In this document: positions 42,278-50,407 of the stretch, in pieces
Position numbering within the stretch: position 1 is the stretch's first letter
Layout of the letters: each line of letters begins with the position of its first letter
DNA from: Caryophanales bacterium UBA784
Lineage (GTDB): Bacteria; Bacillota_I; Bacilli_A; RFN20; CAG-288
Assembly: GCA_002297045.1 (NCBI GenBank)
Contig: DBJE01000013.1
Span: forward strand, 248,001-312,000
Reading direction: 5' to 3'
Length of the DNA: 64,000 nucleotides
Notes under the pieces: model-generated
Told to the model about the DNA's origin: nothing
Database searches by the model: none
Seen by the model: only the letters and a program-made list of their open reading frames with translations
Program-made: the position numbers and the translations under genes

Positions 42278-43585
42278 ATGATTAGGAAGACTAAAGTACT
42301 TCAGGGAAGGATGAGAGTGTCTACCGAGCCGACCATCTCGCTTAAGCTCCCTCCCTTCCTTTATATCGAAGCGACGAATGCAAACTGTCCGAAGGCCGAC
42401 ATCTATGTCCAGCCTGGCGATCAGGTCAAGCTTTACCAGGTTATCGGAAGGCGGCACGGGAAAGGGTTTGACTTACCTATCCATGCCACCTGTTCGGGAA
42501 CCTATTCCGGACTGGAAAAGCATTACTATCGGAACGGGAAAAGGGTCGAGTTCAGGAAGATCGAGAACGATGGAAAGGATACTTCTGATCCCGGCTTTGG
42601 AAAAGAGCGTTCCGATGAGGAAGTCTCAAACCTCACCAAAAAGGACAGGGCCGAAATCTTGAAAAACACCGGCTCTGTCGGACTTGGCGGCTCCTGCTAT
42701 CCTACTTATCTCCGTTTTGAATCCGATAAGAAAATCGATACCATCCTGGTTAATGCCGTAGAAAGCGAGCCCTTTGTCTCTGCTGACCATACTCTTGCCC
42801 TTGATGAAAGGGAAAGCGTCATCAAGGGGACAAAGTTACTTAGGCAGGCTTTCTCCTGCCCTAAGGCGGTAATCTGCTTCAAGAAGAAAGACCAAGACCT
42901 GCTCCAGGCCTATGGACAATATCTTTCGGCAAACCAGACTTCTGCCATTTCGGCTAGGACAGTAAGCAATGACTATCCTCAGGGATGGGAGAACGCTCTT
43001 GTCAAATCCGTTACCGGGAAAGTCATCCCTCTAGGTCATCTTCCTAGGGAATACGGAGTCAGGAACTTCAATATTGCCACGGTTGTCAGCATCTATAACG
43101 CCATCAAATATAACCTTCCTACCATCGAACGTCTGGTTTCCGTTTCCGGCAACGGCGTAAGGAATCCTGCAAACGTGAAGGTCCGAGTCGGTGCTCCGGT
43201 CAAATACGTGATTGCCGCCTGCGGAGGTTATAGCCTTGGCGCAAAGAAGGTTCTTGTTCTTGGCGGCCCTAGGTCGGGGACTTCCCTTCCTAGCGATGAT
43301 GCCATTGTCACTAGGGACGTTCCTTCTATCCTCGTCTTCAATGATAAGAAGGTGAAAGTCTCACCTTGCATCCGCTGCGGATCCTGTGTGATGTCCTGTC
43401 CTGTCGGCCTTCAGCCGGTTACCATCAGGAACACGAGGAACACAAGGCCTGTCGACCGGGAAAAAATTAAGCTTCTCCATCCTCAGGATTGCATCGGCTG
43501 CGGCCTATGCTCCTATTCCTGCACGAGCCATATCGATGTCATGTCTTCCGTCGCCCGTGCCAAAGTCATTGCGAGGTTAAAGTAA
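42278..43585 (+). CDS. rnfC: Rnf complex subunit C, second set
   Basis: 435 residues. GSVGLGGSCYPTYLRF, NAVESEPFVSADH, SLBB region, GGP.SG with AGG (43271-43273) at the conserved Met, and two cluster motifs CIRCGSCVMSCPVGLQP and CIGCGLCSYSCTSHID. Differences from set 1: SCTS instead of SCPS at the second cluster and Ser for Cys in ESEP. NADH and FMN binding are likely retained. First gene of a seven-gene string. Confidence 0.92.
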   Translation: MIRKTKVLQGRMRVSTEPTISLKLPPFLYIEATNANCPKADIYVQPGDQVKLYQVIGRRHGKGFDLPIHATCSGTYSGLEKHYYRNGKRVEFRKIENDGKDTSDPGFGKERSDEEVSNLTKKDRAEILKNTGSVGLGGSCYPTYLRFESDKKIDTILVNAVESEPFVSADHTLALDERESVIKGTKLLRQAFSCPKAVICFKKKDQDLLQAYGQYLSANQTSAISARTVSNDYPQGWENALVKSVTGKVIPLGHLPREYGVRNFNIATVVSIYNAIKYNLPTIERLVSVSGNGVRNPANVKVRVGAPVKYVIAACGGYSLGAKKVLVLGGPRSGTSLPSDDAIVTRDVPSILVFNDKKVKVSPCIRCGSCVMSCPVGLQPVTIRNTRNTRPVDREKIKLLHPQDCIGCGLCSYSCTSHIDVMSSVARAKVIARLK

Positions 43586-43586
43586 T

Positions 43587-44732
43587 ATGGAATTCGTCAA
43601 AGTTAGTGGTCCCTTTATCCGCCGGAAGGATTCGGTCTCCCGGAGGATGCTGGATGTTTTAATCGCTCTTCTTCCTGTCGTCATCGCTGCCTTTGTCTAC
43701 TATCCTATCCCTGCCCTTCGCAACATCTCCCTTTCCATTTTGACAAGGTTACTCTGTGAACTTGTCTTTGTCCTGATTTATCATCGCATTCCTTATGACG
43801 GAGAGAAGCACACCTTTAAACAGTGGTGGGATAATTTTAGAAAGTCTTTTACCCTCAATAACATTACGGTTCCTCTTGTCTCGGGTGTCATTTATGGCTT
43901 AAGGAGGCCTGTTGCCACAAAAGACAATCCCAATTTCATCTACTATCCGCTTATCATCGGAGCAATTTTCGGCAGGGTGATTGGTAAGCTTATCTTCGGC
44001 GGAACAGGAAAGAACATCTTCAATCCTGCCCTTGTCGGTTGGGTCTTCGCCAAACTCTGCTTTGGAAGCCATTACGATTATCCTTCTGCCAGTAAGTTCC
44101 TCTCCAATGAAATCTTCACTGGTGCGACAAGCCTTGACCCTTCCCATTTCTCCCTTGCCAATAAGGTCTATTCCATCAATTCCTCTGCCCTGCTCGACAG
44201 GTTCCTCGGAAAGAGGACCGGCCTTGTCGGAGAGACCTGTAAAATCGCCATCCTTGTCGGGCTTGTCTATCTTATCGTCCGTCATACGATTGACTGGCGT
44301 ATTCCGGCTAGGTACCTTGGAACGGTCGCCTTTAGGTCACTGATTCTCGGCACCATCATTTTCGGGGCCAACAAGTCCACTCTTTCTGCTTCCTATCCTT
44401 TTGTCTTCAGGACCTACCAGCTTTTAAGCGGCGGCTTACTCTTTGGGGCGGTCTTCAGGGCGACGGATCCCGTCACTTCCCCGCTCACCCATCCTGACCG
44501 TCTGATCTATGGCGCCTTCCTTGGCGTCTGCACGAGGATCATCCGTCTTTTCGGTTCCCTTCCGGAAGGTACTGCCTTCTCGATTCTGATGGGCAATGCC
44601 CTGACTCCGGTCATCGGCTACTATAAATGGTCGACTACCCGATATACCTGGAAGAATCTGACCCTGCTTGCTTCAGTCATCCTCGTTCCGACCCTGATTA
44701 GGATCTGGGCAGGATGCAGGAGGGTTTTCTAA
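43587..44732 (+). CDS. rnfD: Rnf complex subunit D, second set
   Basis: 381-residue membrane subunit with GGTGKNIFNPALVGWVFAKLCFG, the flavin site region FTGATSLDPSHF (Thr in GAT), TDPVTSPLTHPDRLIYGAF and SLPEGTAFSILMGNALTP. The codon before ATDPVTSP (44457-44459) is AGG where the family has invariant-type Met (FMATDPVTSP). An AGG-AGG pair in the second helix also becomes hydrophobic. Follows rnfC by one base. Confidence 0.93.
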   Translation: MEFVKVSGPFIRRKDSVSRRMLDVLIALLPVVIAAFVYYPIPALRNISLSILTRLLCELVFVLIYHRIPYDGEKHTFKQWWDNFRKSFTLNNITVPLVSGVIYGLRRPVATKDNPNFIYYPLIIGAIFGRVIGKLIFGGTGKNIFNPALVGWVFAKLCFGSHYDYPSASKFLSNEIFTGATSLDPSHFSLANKVYSINSSALLDRFLGKRTGLVGETCKIAILVGLVYLIVRHTIDWRIPARYLGTVAFRSLILGTIIFGANKSTLSASYPFVFRTYQLLSGGLLFGAVFRATDPVTSPLTHPDRLIYGAFLGVCTRIIRLFGSLPEGTAFSILMGNALTPVIGYYKWSTTRYTWKNLTLLASVILVPTLIRIWAGCRRVF

Positions 44733-46181
44733 ATGAAATCGAAAATTCTTAAAGTCTCGGTTACCTTAGCCGTGATTGCCGGCGTGTCCGCCGGTCTTAT
44801 CGGTCTTGTCAATGCCATTACCGAACCGGTGATTGCCGCCAATGCCTTAAAGAAAGTCGAACAACAGAAAAAAGTTCCCTTTGGAAACGAGGTTGACATC
44901 GCCGAAACGGAAAACGATCTTAGCTCATACAAGCTAACCTACGTAAAGAAGAGCTGGGATGCTTCACAGGGCGGAAACAAGATCGGAACCCTCTTTCAGG
45001 CGGAAGGAACCAATCAGTATGGTTCCGTCTCCCTTCTTATCGGGGTCTACACCGATGGCAGTCTGACGGATAGGTCCATTCTGGAAAACACCGAATCCTA
45101 TAAGACGACCTTGGAAGACAACTATATTTCCGTCTATAACCAAGCTGCCAAGGAGAACAAGAAACAGGCCCTAGGTCAGATAAAATGCGGTGCGACCTTC
45201 GGAGCTACCTTAATCAATAATAGGGTCACCGAGGCCGAGGACCTTGCTTCCGGCAAGGGTTCCTCCGTCACGGCCGGACTTCCTCAGGAGGCGCTTAATC
45301 TCTTCGGCGATCAGGCGGACAACTATTCCGAAGACTCTCTTTCTGCCTATAAGCTCACCTATGTTCAGAATGCCTACACTGCCAATAAGGGAGATAGTAA
45401 AGTCGGAAGGATTTATTCTTCCGCCCTGAAAGCGGACAATGAGACGATTCCGGTCTACCTAGCCATCGACAAGGATAACCAGTATGGGAATAGGTGCTTT
45501 GGACCGGATTACACGGCTTCTTCCTCGGCCGAAGGCTTTGTCTCCGGATTCAATTCCGCCAAGGACAAAAAGGCCTATCTCGATTCCCTTAAAGGAAACG
45601 GAAGCTCGGACGATGACATTACGGCCGGCCCTACCTGGCCCTATGATGCCAATAAGGATGATGAGGATTCTTCCTCTTCCTCTGCGGCCTTGGATGCCGC
45701 GCAGACTGCCCTTCAGGGCTTTGCCAAGGAGGCGAGGACAATCAGTGACGGAACGGCGACAAGGGATACCCGGTTTGCCTGTTTTGATTCCGGAGAGGTC
45801 GATGCCTTCACCCAGATTAGCAATGCAACCGGGACCTTTATCCAGAAAATCGACAAGGCTACCAAGGGCGGAAAGGATGTCGCCTATGTCTATGACCTAA
45901 AGGGTGAAAACGATACCCAGGGCGGAAAGAAACACAGGGAAATCTCCTTTGCCGTTTATATCGGCGGGGCCCTTGGTAAGATTGCCGTCATCGAAAACGG
46001 TCAGACGCCCAGCTACTATGGAAGGATTAAGAGTAAGTTCATCGATGCCTTTAATACTTCTTCCGACCGGAAAGCCTTCCTGAATCAGAATAGGCAGGAA
46101 ATTGTCGCCGGCGCTTCCTCCGGTGCTGACCTCCTTGTCAACAGGAGGAAGGAAGCCATTTTGGATGCGGAGGCCCGTTAA
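44733..46181 (+). CDS. rnfG: Enlarged RnfG with tandem FMN-binding domains
   Basis: 482 residues, more than twice the usual RnfG. N-terminal anchor (about 5-28), then three related segments: the first ends IKCGATFGATLINNRV, the second in TAGPTWPYDANKD, the third in VAGASSGADLLVNRRKEAI. The first and third keep the Thr/Ser that ApbE modifies; the second has lost the GA[S/T] form. A Ser/Asp-rich linker separates the second and third. It may carry two covalent flavins and reach further from the membrane to the FMN lipoprotein. Confidence 0.82.
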   Translation: MKSKILKVSVTLAVIAGVSAGLIGLVNAITEPVIAANALKKVEQQKKVPFGNEVDIAETENDLSSYKLTYVKKSWDASQGGNKIGTLFQAEGTNQYGSVSLLIGVYTDGSLTDRSILENTESYKTTLEDNYISVYNQAAKENKKQALGQIKCGATFGATLINNRVTEAEDLASGKGSSVTAGLPQEALNLFGDQADNYSEDSLSAYKLTYVQNAYTANKGDSKVGRIYSSALKADNETIPVYLAIDKDNQYGNRCFGPDYTASSSAEGFVSGFNSAKDKKAYLDSLKGNGSSDDDITAGPTWPYDANKDDEDSSSSSAALDAAQTALQGFAKEARTISDGTATRDTRFACFDSGEVDAFTQISNATGTFIQKIDKATKGGKDVAYVYDLKGENDTQGGKKHREISFAVYIGGALGKIAVIENGQTPSYYGRIKSKFIDAFNTSSDRKAFLNQNRQEIVAGASSGADLLVNRRKEAILDAEAR

Positions 46182-46183
46182 TT

Positions 46184-46984
46184 ATGATTGCGGATAAAAA
46201 TGTTTCGGCTGTCAGCCAGCCTAGTGAAATGCCGGCAAAGAAAGCAAAACCGAAGAGCGAATCCTCTCTTCGCCATAAGGCTGCCTTTGTCACCGGTATC
46301 TTTAAGAACAACCCACTCTTCGTCGCCGTTTTAGGAACCTGCCCGGCCTTAGCCGTCACGACCTCCTTGGAGGTTGCCCTTGGCATGGGCCTTCTCTTCA
46401 CCTTCGTCCTTGTCTGTTCCAACGTTCTGATTTCCGCCCTTCGTAAGCTCATCCCCGAGGAAATCGAGATTCCTGCCTATATCGTCATCATCGCCGCCTT
46501 TGTGACCGTCGTCAAAAGGAGGACGAACGCCTTCATACCGGAACTGTACTCCTCCCTTGGCGTCTTTCTTTCCCTGATTGTCGTCAACTGCGTCGTCCTT
46601 GGGCGGGCAGAGGCTTTTGCCAAATATAACGGAGTCCTTGACTCCCTTCTTGACGGCCTTGGAAACGGCATCGGCTATACTCTGGCCATTTCTATCATCG
46701 GCCTCATCCGGGAAATCCTCGGCTCTGGTTCCATCACAATCGGCAAGGTCTTTACCTTTATCCATGGAAGCAACAATAGTCCTATTGTCCTTCCGATTCT
46801 GAAAGGGACCGGATACGACTTCTCCATGTCCGTCTTTACCAATGCCGCAGGCGGCTTTATCGTCTTCGGTCTTGTCTTATTTATCATCAACATCATCACC
46901 ATGCATAAGAACAACAAAAAGAAATTCGCCAGGAAGAAGGCTAGGCTCACCGCCGCCTCTCTTAGCGGAAAGAAAGGAGCCTAA
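46184..46984 (+). CDS. rnfE: Rnf complex subunit E, second set
   Basis: 266 residues; family signatures LIVVNCVVLGRAEAFA (Cys for the membrane [2Fe-2S], Arg as CGG), GNGIGYTLAISIIGLIREILGSGSITIG (Arg as CGG). The AGG pair at about 46517-46522 reads Met-Met and matches hydrophobic residues before the NAFIPELYSSLGVF block. Extra Lys-rich tails at both ends. Unlike set 1 it retains the cluster Cys. Confidence 0.93.
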   Translation: MIADKNVSAVSQPSEMPAKKAKPKSESSLRHKAAFVTGIFKNNPLFVAVLGTCPALAVTTSLEVALGMGLLFTFVLVCSNVLISALRKLIPEEIEIPAYIVIIAAFVTVVKRRTNAFIPELYSSLGVFLSLIVVNCVVLGRAEAFAKYNGVLDSLLDGLGNGIGYTLAISIIGLIREILGSGSITIGKVFTFIHGSNNSPIVLPILKGTGYDFSMSVFTNAAGGFIVFGLVLFIINIITMHKNNKKKFARKKARLTAASLSGKKGA

Positions 46985-46989
46985 GGAAT

Positions 46990-47628
46990 ATGTCTCAGGC
47001 CACACCTTACATCGTAACCTTCCTGCTTGCCATTCTGACGGACAGGCTCGTCAATAACGTCGTCCTCAGCCGTTTCTACGGAATCTGCGCCTTTATGGGC
47101 GTATCGACGAAGGTCAAGAACTCCCTTTCGATGGGACTTGCCGTCGTCTTCGTCATCGTCCTTGCTTCCTTAATCTGTTGGCCGCTTTACTACTTCGTCC
47201 TTGTCCCCTGCCAGATCACCTTCAGGGATACCCTTACCTACATCTTAGTCATTGCCTCCCTTGTCCAGATTGTCGGAAGGTTCATCAAGAAGTTCTCTCC
47301 TTCCCTCTATAAGGCATTTGGTATCTATCTCCCCTTGATTACGACAAACTGTGCCGTCCTTGGCGTCGTACAGGAGAACACCGCTGTTGCCCTTGAGGCA
47401 AATGCCACTGCCCTTGAAAGGGCCCAGAACTTCGGTAAGTGCAGGGCAAATGCCCTAGGTACCTCTCTTGGCTACCTCATCAGGATTGTCATCTTCGCCT
47501 GTATCCGCGAGCGGAGGAAGGAGAACACTTCTTCGACTCCTAAGGCCCTTCGGGGAACGGCAGAAGCCCTGATTGTCGCCGGAATCATGGCGATTGCCAT
47601 CATGGGCTTAAGGGGAATCGGTGCTTAA
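46990..47628 (+). CDS. rnfA: Rnf complex subunit A, second set
   Basis: 212-residue membrane subunit. The first helix NNVVLSRFYGICAFMGVSTKVKNSLSMGLAV is canonical and includes the cluster Cys; the second Cys is in TTNCAVLGVV. Longer loop after that (about 20 residues). Overlaps the next small gene by 8 bases. Confidence 0.94.
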   Translation: MSQATPYIVTFLLAILTDRLVNNVVLSRFYGICAFMGVSTKVKNSLSMGLAVVFVIVLASLICWPLYYFVLVPCQITFRDTLTYILVIASLVQIVGRFIKKFSPSLYKAFGIYLPLITTNCAVLGVVQENTAVALEANATALERAQNFGKCRANALGTSLGYLIRIVIFACIRERRKENTSSTPKALRGTAEALIVAGIMAIAIMGLRGIGA

Positions 47629-47887
47629 ACTACTTCTTTCCCGGCCTTTGCAGATCACTTTCGGCATTCTCTTTGTCCTTCTTCTTGTCGGTGTGTTTCT
47701 TCTTGTCTGTGTCCTCAACCACCGCACACCGGTTCCGAAAGGATGCGAGAAGCTAAGACCGGATGCCAATCAGTGTGCAGGCTGTCAGCTCTTCTCTTCC
47801 TGTCCGATCCATCGTGTTCCGGACAAGGAGACGAAGCCTCAGAAAAAGAACAGGGCTGAAACTAAGGAGAAAAAAGATCATGAATAA
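47621..47887 (+). CDS. Small membrane protein with Cys motif between rnfA and rnfB
   Basis: 88 residues with one membrane segment (about 12-32) and a soluble CEKLRPDANQCAGCQLFSSCP segment with four Cys in a C-x9-C-x2-C-x5-CP pattern, suited to an Fe-S cluster. A Lys-rich tail follows. GTG start inside the end of rnfA with AGGGGA upstream. I do not know a named family; FeoB-associated Cys-rich proteins have a loosely similar pattern. Its place suggests a replacement for part of RnfB. Confidence 0.65.
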   Translation: MLKLLLSRPLQITFGILFVLLLVGVFLLVCVLNHRTPVPKGCEKLRPDANQCAGCQLFSSCPIHRVPDKETKPQKKNRAETKEKKDHE

Positions 47888-48209
47888 ATACGTAATTGCT
47901 TTAATCGCCCTTGCCGTGCTCCTTTTCATCGGAGCCATCCTTGGCGTCCTTCTCACGATTGCAAGCAAGACGCTTGCGGTGAAGGAAGATCCTCGGATCA
48001 AGGTCGTGGAAAGCAGGCTTCCGAATGCAAACTGCGGAAACTGCGGATATCCCGGCTGCCATGAACTTGCCGCTGCCCTTGTCTCCGGTGAGGAGACGAA
48101 GGTCACGAAGTGCAAGGTCGGGAACAAGGAAAAGAACTTCATTCCGATTATCAACTATCTTAAGGAACACCCGGGAGAAGACGGCAATAGCCACGTTCCT
48201 AGTCTGTAA
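47880..48209 (+). CDS. rnfB: Minimal RnfB
   Basis: 109 residues. N-terminal membrane helix, then the RnfB cluster motif LPNANCGNCGYPGCHELAAAL and a fourth Cys in TKCKVG, a [4Fe-4S] site. The ferredoxin-like domains with further CxxCxxC clusters found in ordinary RnfB (~270 residues) are absent. ATG at 47880 follows AAGGAG and overlaps the previous gene by 8 bases; an upstream in-frame ATG (47763) gives a non-homologous tail. Last gene of the second Rnf string, before a strong terminator. Confidence 0.85.
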   Translation: MNKYVIALIALAVLLFIGAILGVLLTIASKTLAVKEDPRIKVVESRLPNANCGNCGYPGCHELAAALVSGEETKVTKCKVGNKEKNFIPIINYLKEHPGEDGNSHVPSL

Positions 48210-48215
48210 CGAGGA

Positions 48216-48247
48216 AGAAAAAAGGGGGCCTGGCGGCCTCCTTTTTT
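48216..48247. terminator. Strong bidirectional terminator
   Basis: AAAAAAGGGGGCC and GGCCTCCTTTTTT pair around TGGC. Ends the second Rnf operon (+) and the S66 peptidase gene (-). Confidence 0.92.
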
Positions 48248-49247
48248 AGTCCCTGTAACGGATGAATAGATTATTATCCTTGTAGGAAACAAGAGCCGTG
48301 GCCCCGTTTTTGAAGGGAAGGGATGGAGGGATATGTCCAAGGTCTACGTTGAGGAGAATCGGTTTTTTTAGGTCGGCCAATGCGCTTAAGACTGCCTTAT
48401 CGGCGTCAAGTCCCCTGACTTCCCTTTTCTGGCATAGCGGACGCCCAATGAGGAATAGACTGACTTTTTCAAACCAGTGGGCGTGTCTTAGCTGAAAGAG
48501 GCCGCGATAAATCTGCCTTGGGTTAAGATCGCAGGACTCAAGATAGAAGATAAGTCCATGCTTTGCCTCTTCCCCAAAGCGGCTTACTCTGTCAAACTCT
48601 GTCCCGCAGAGCGTCAATAGGCAGTCTAGGCAGCCTCCTATCCTGACGCCTTTGACCGGCGAAGAGTACCTATAGGGAGTAATGATCTTCTTTTCCTTCC
48701 TAGCTAAGGGGGCTAAAGGGTTATCCGTTTCCCTAGGCGGGGAAAAGAAGGGATAGCCCTTGAACTCTTTTTCCCCTTTTAGCCTTCTTAGGGCGTCCTT
48801 TTCGCTATAGGAGGGAGGGTAAGAGAAAAAGGAGGGTGCGTTAGAGGAATAGACTGTCCTGACCTTGGACAAGGTGGTAAGAAGAAAGGCAAGGTTTGTA
48901 TTGTCGCTTGATCCCCTGAACCACTTTGGCTTCAGGCCTTCGATGAAGGAAAAGTCAAGGTAAGGGAGAATGTCCCTTTCCCTCTCTCCTCCACCGACGG
49001 AGAGAAGGAGGGAGGAATCGCTCTGATAGGCATCGAGGAATTCCTCTGCCCGCTCTTTCCCTCCGGAAGAGGCGAGAAGACCTTCGGCACGGTAAACGTT
49101 CTTTCCAAGATGAACTTTATATCCTAGTCTCTTGAATGTGTTAAGAGAATGGGAAAAACGGGTGATATAAGGCTCACTTGTTATTCCGAAAGATGGTGCA
49201 ATAAGGGAGATATCCTCTCCCCCTTTAAGGAACGGGGGCTGTTTCAT
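48246..49247 (-). CDS. S66-family carboxypeptidase (LdcA/MccF-like)
   Basis: 333 residues. Serine peptidase fold with nucleophile Ser in KWF.GSSDNTNLAFLL, an LLLSVGGGERERDILPYLDF strand-turn of the MccF type, catalytic Glu in LIFYLESCD, and His in DLGHIPPSLPFKNG. The codon before GSSD is AGG where homologues have Ile/Met. Members cleave L,D-peptide bonds of muropeptides or detoxify microcin C-type compounds; the MccF-like turn tends towards the second. Convergent to rnfB. Confidence 0.85.
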   Translation of the reverse strand: MKQPPFLKGGEDISLIAPSFGITSEPYITRFSHSLNTFKRLGYKVHLGKNVYRAEGLLASSGGKERAEEFLDAYQSDSSLLLSVGGGERERDILPYLDFSFIEGLKPKWFRGSSDNTNLAFLLTTLSKVRTVYSSNAPSFFSYPPSYSEKDALRRLKGEKEFKGYPFFSPPRETDNPLAPLARKEKKIITPYRYSSPVKGVRIGGCLDCLLTLCGTEFDRVSRFGEEAKHGLIFYLESCDLNPRQIYRGLFQLRHAHWFEKVSLFLIGRPLCQKREVRGLDADKAVLSALADLKKPILLNVDLGHIPPSLPFKNGATALVSYKDNNLFIRYRD

Positions 49248-49324
49248 GTTTTTATTTTATCATGGGAGAGAACGGAAACAAAAGAGTGGGTCCTTTTTGC
49301 CTGGCAAAAGCAGGAAGAAGAGGA

Positions 49325-49371
49325 GAAAAAAGGAGGGAAAGAGGAGTCTTTCTCCTTTTTTCGTTTATAAT
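49325..49371 (+). promoter_or_regulatory. Hairpin and -10 box before the sugar kinase
   Basis: AAAAGGAGGGAAAGA and TCTTTCTCCTTTTTT form a terminator-like hairpin (about 49328-49360); TATAAT follows at 49366-49371, only about 17-23 bases before the start codon. Confidence 0.5.
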
Positions 49372-49387
49372 GATGAAAGAAGCAGGC

Positions 49388-50284
49388 ATGAATATGATTC
49401 TTGTTATCGGTGAAATCCTAGTCGATAGGATTGGGGAGAAGAAGAAGGGTGCTCTTTCCCTCACGGCAAAAAGGGGAGGGGCTCCGTTGAATGTGGCAAG
49501 CGACCTTGCCGATTTGAAATGTGAATCCTTTTTCTATGGTGTAATCGGAAAGGACATTTTAGGGCGCTTTCTTCTTTCCTCGCTCAAGGAATGTTCCCCT
49601 TTCCTTCATTATTCCCTAGGCGAACGGGCGGATAGAGAGACAAGTATTGCCTTCTATAGGAAGGAAGATAGTTCCTTCCAATTTATCCGGAAACAGGGTG
49701 CCGATTTCTCTTTTTCCCTTAAGGAAAGGAACTCCCTTCCTTATCAGAAGGCGAAAAGGATCCATTTCGGTTCTCTCTTCCTTTCTTCGCCTGAAGCTAG
49801 AAAAACAATCCTTTCCTTTGCCGGAAAGAGGAAGAAAAAAGGCAAGATCCTTTCTTTTGATGTCAATTTCCGAAGCGATATCTTCGCCAAGGGGGAAAAC
49901 TTTGTTCCTTATTATCAGGAAAGGATATCCCTATGCGACATCGTCAAGTTCACTAAAGAGGAAATGCTCATGCTTTCGAAAAAGCCGGACAGGGAAGAGG
50001 CAAGGAAGTTTTATTCTTCCTCGGTGAAGAGGATTCTTGTCACGGACGGGGAAGAAGGCTCCTTTGCCTTCTACAAGGGAAAGAAGTTCCGTCAGCCGGT
50101 TAAAAAGGTCAAGCCTAAGGATACAATCGGTGCCGGGGATTCCTTTAGGGCCGGGTGTCTTTCTTTCCTAGCGGAAAAGGACAGGGATTCTCTTACCGAG
50201 GAGGATATTTCCTTAAGGCTGAAGAGAGGAAACGGGTGCGGAAGAAAGACCTGCCTTATAAGCGGTGCGCTGCATGCCTACTAA
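49388..50284 (+). CDS. PfkB-family sugar kinase (fructokinase-like)
   Basis: 298 residues. VIGEILVDRIGE at the start, GGAPLNVASDLADL, FDVNFRSDIF, and the anion-hole/catalytic-base motif DTIGAGDSF.AG with AGG (Met) after Phe. The sugar is not determined; fructokinase-like members are closest by motif. Start is 49388 or 49394; both are just after the promoter and the upstream frame is not homologous. Stands alone. Confidence 0.83.
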   Translation: MNMILVIGEILVDRIGEKKKGALSLTAKRGGAPLNVASDLADLKCESFFYGVIGKDILGRFLLSSLKECSPFLHYSLGERADRETSIAFYRKEDSSFQFIRKQGADFSFSLKERNSLPYQKAKRIHFGSLFLSSPEARKTILSFAGKRKKKGKILSFDVNFRSDIFAKGENFVPYYQERISLCDIVKFTKEEMLMLSKKPDREEARKFYSSSVKRILVTDGEEGSFAFYKGKKFRQPVKKVKPKDTIGAGDSFRAGCLSFLAEKDRDSLTEEDISLRLKRGNGCGRKTCLISGALHAY

Positions 50285-50320
50285 AGAGGAATGGCTATCT
50301 AGAAAAAGCAGATAGAAAGA

Positions 50321-50382
50321 AGAAACGGTCTTGAAGGAAAAGACCGGTTCTGTTTTGCCATTTCATTGACCGATGGTATAAT
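50321..50382 (+). promoter_or_regulatory. Terminator hairpin and promoter before the 705-residue lipoprotein
   Basis: AACGGTCTT and AAGACCGGTT form a hairpin (50324-50349). Then TTGCCA (50355-50360), 16-base spacer, TATAAT (50377-50382) with TG extension at 50374. TTGGAGAT precedes the ATG. Confidence 0.7.
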
Positions 50383-50407
50383 GTTTTTGCTTGATTGGAG
50401 ATAACGT

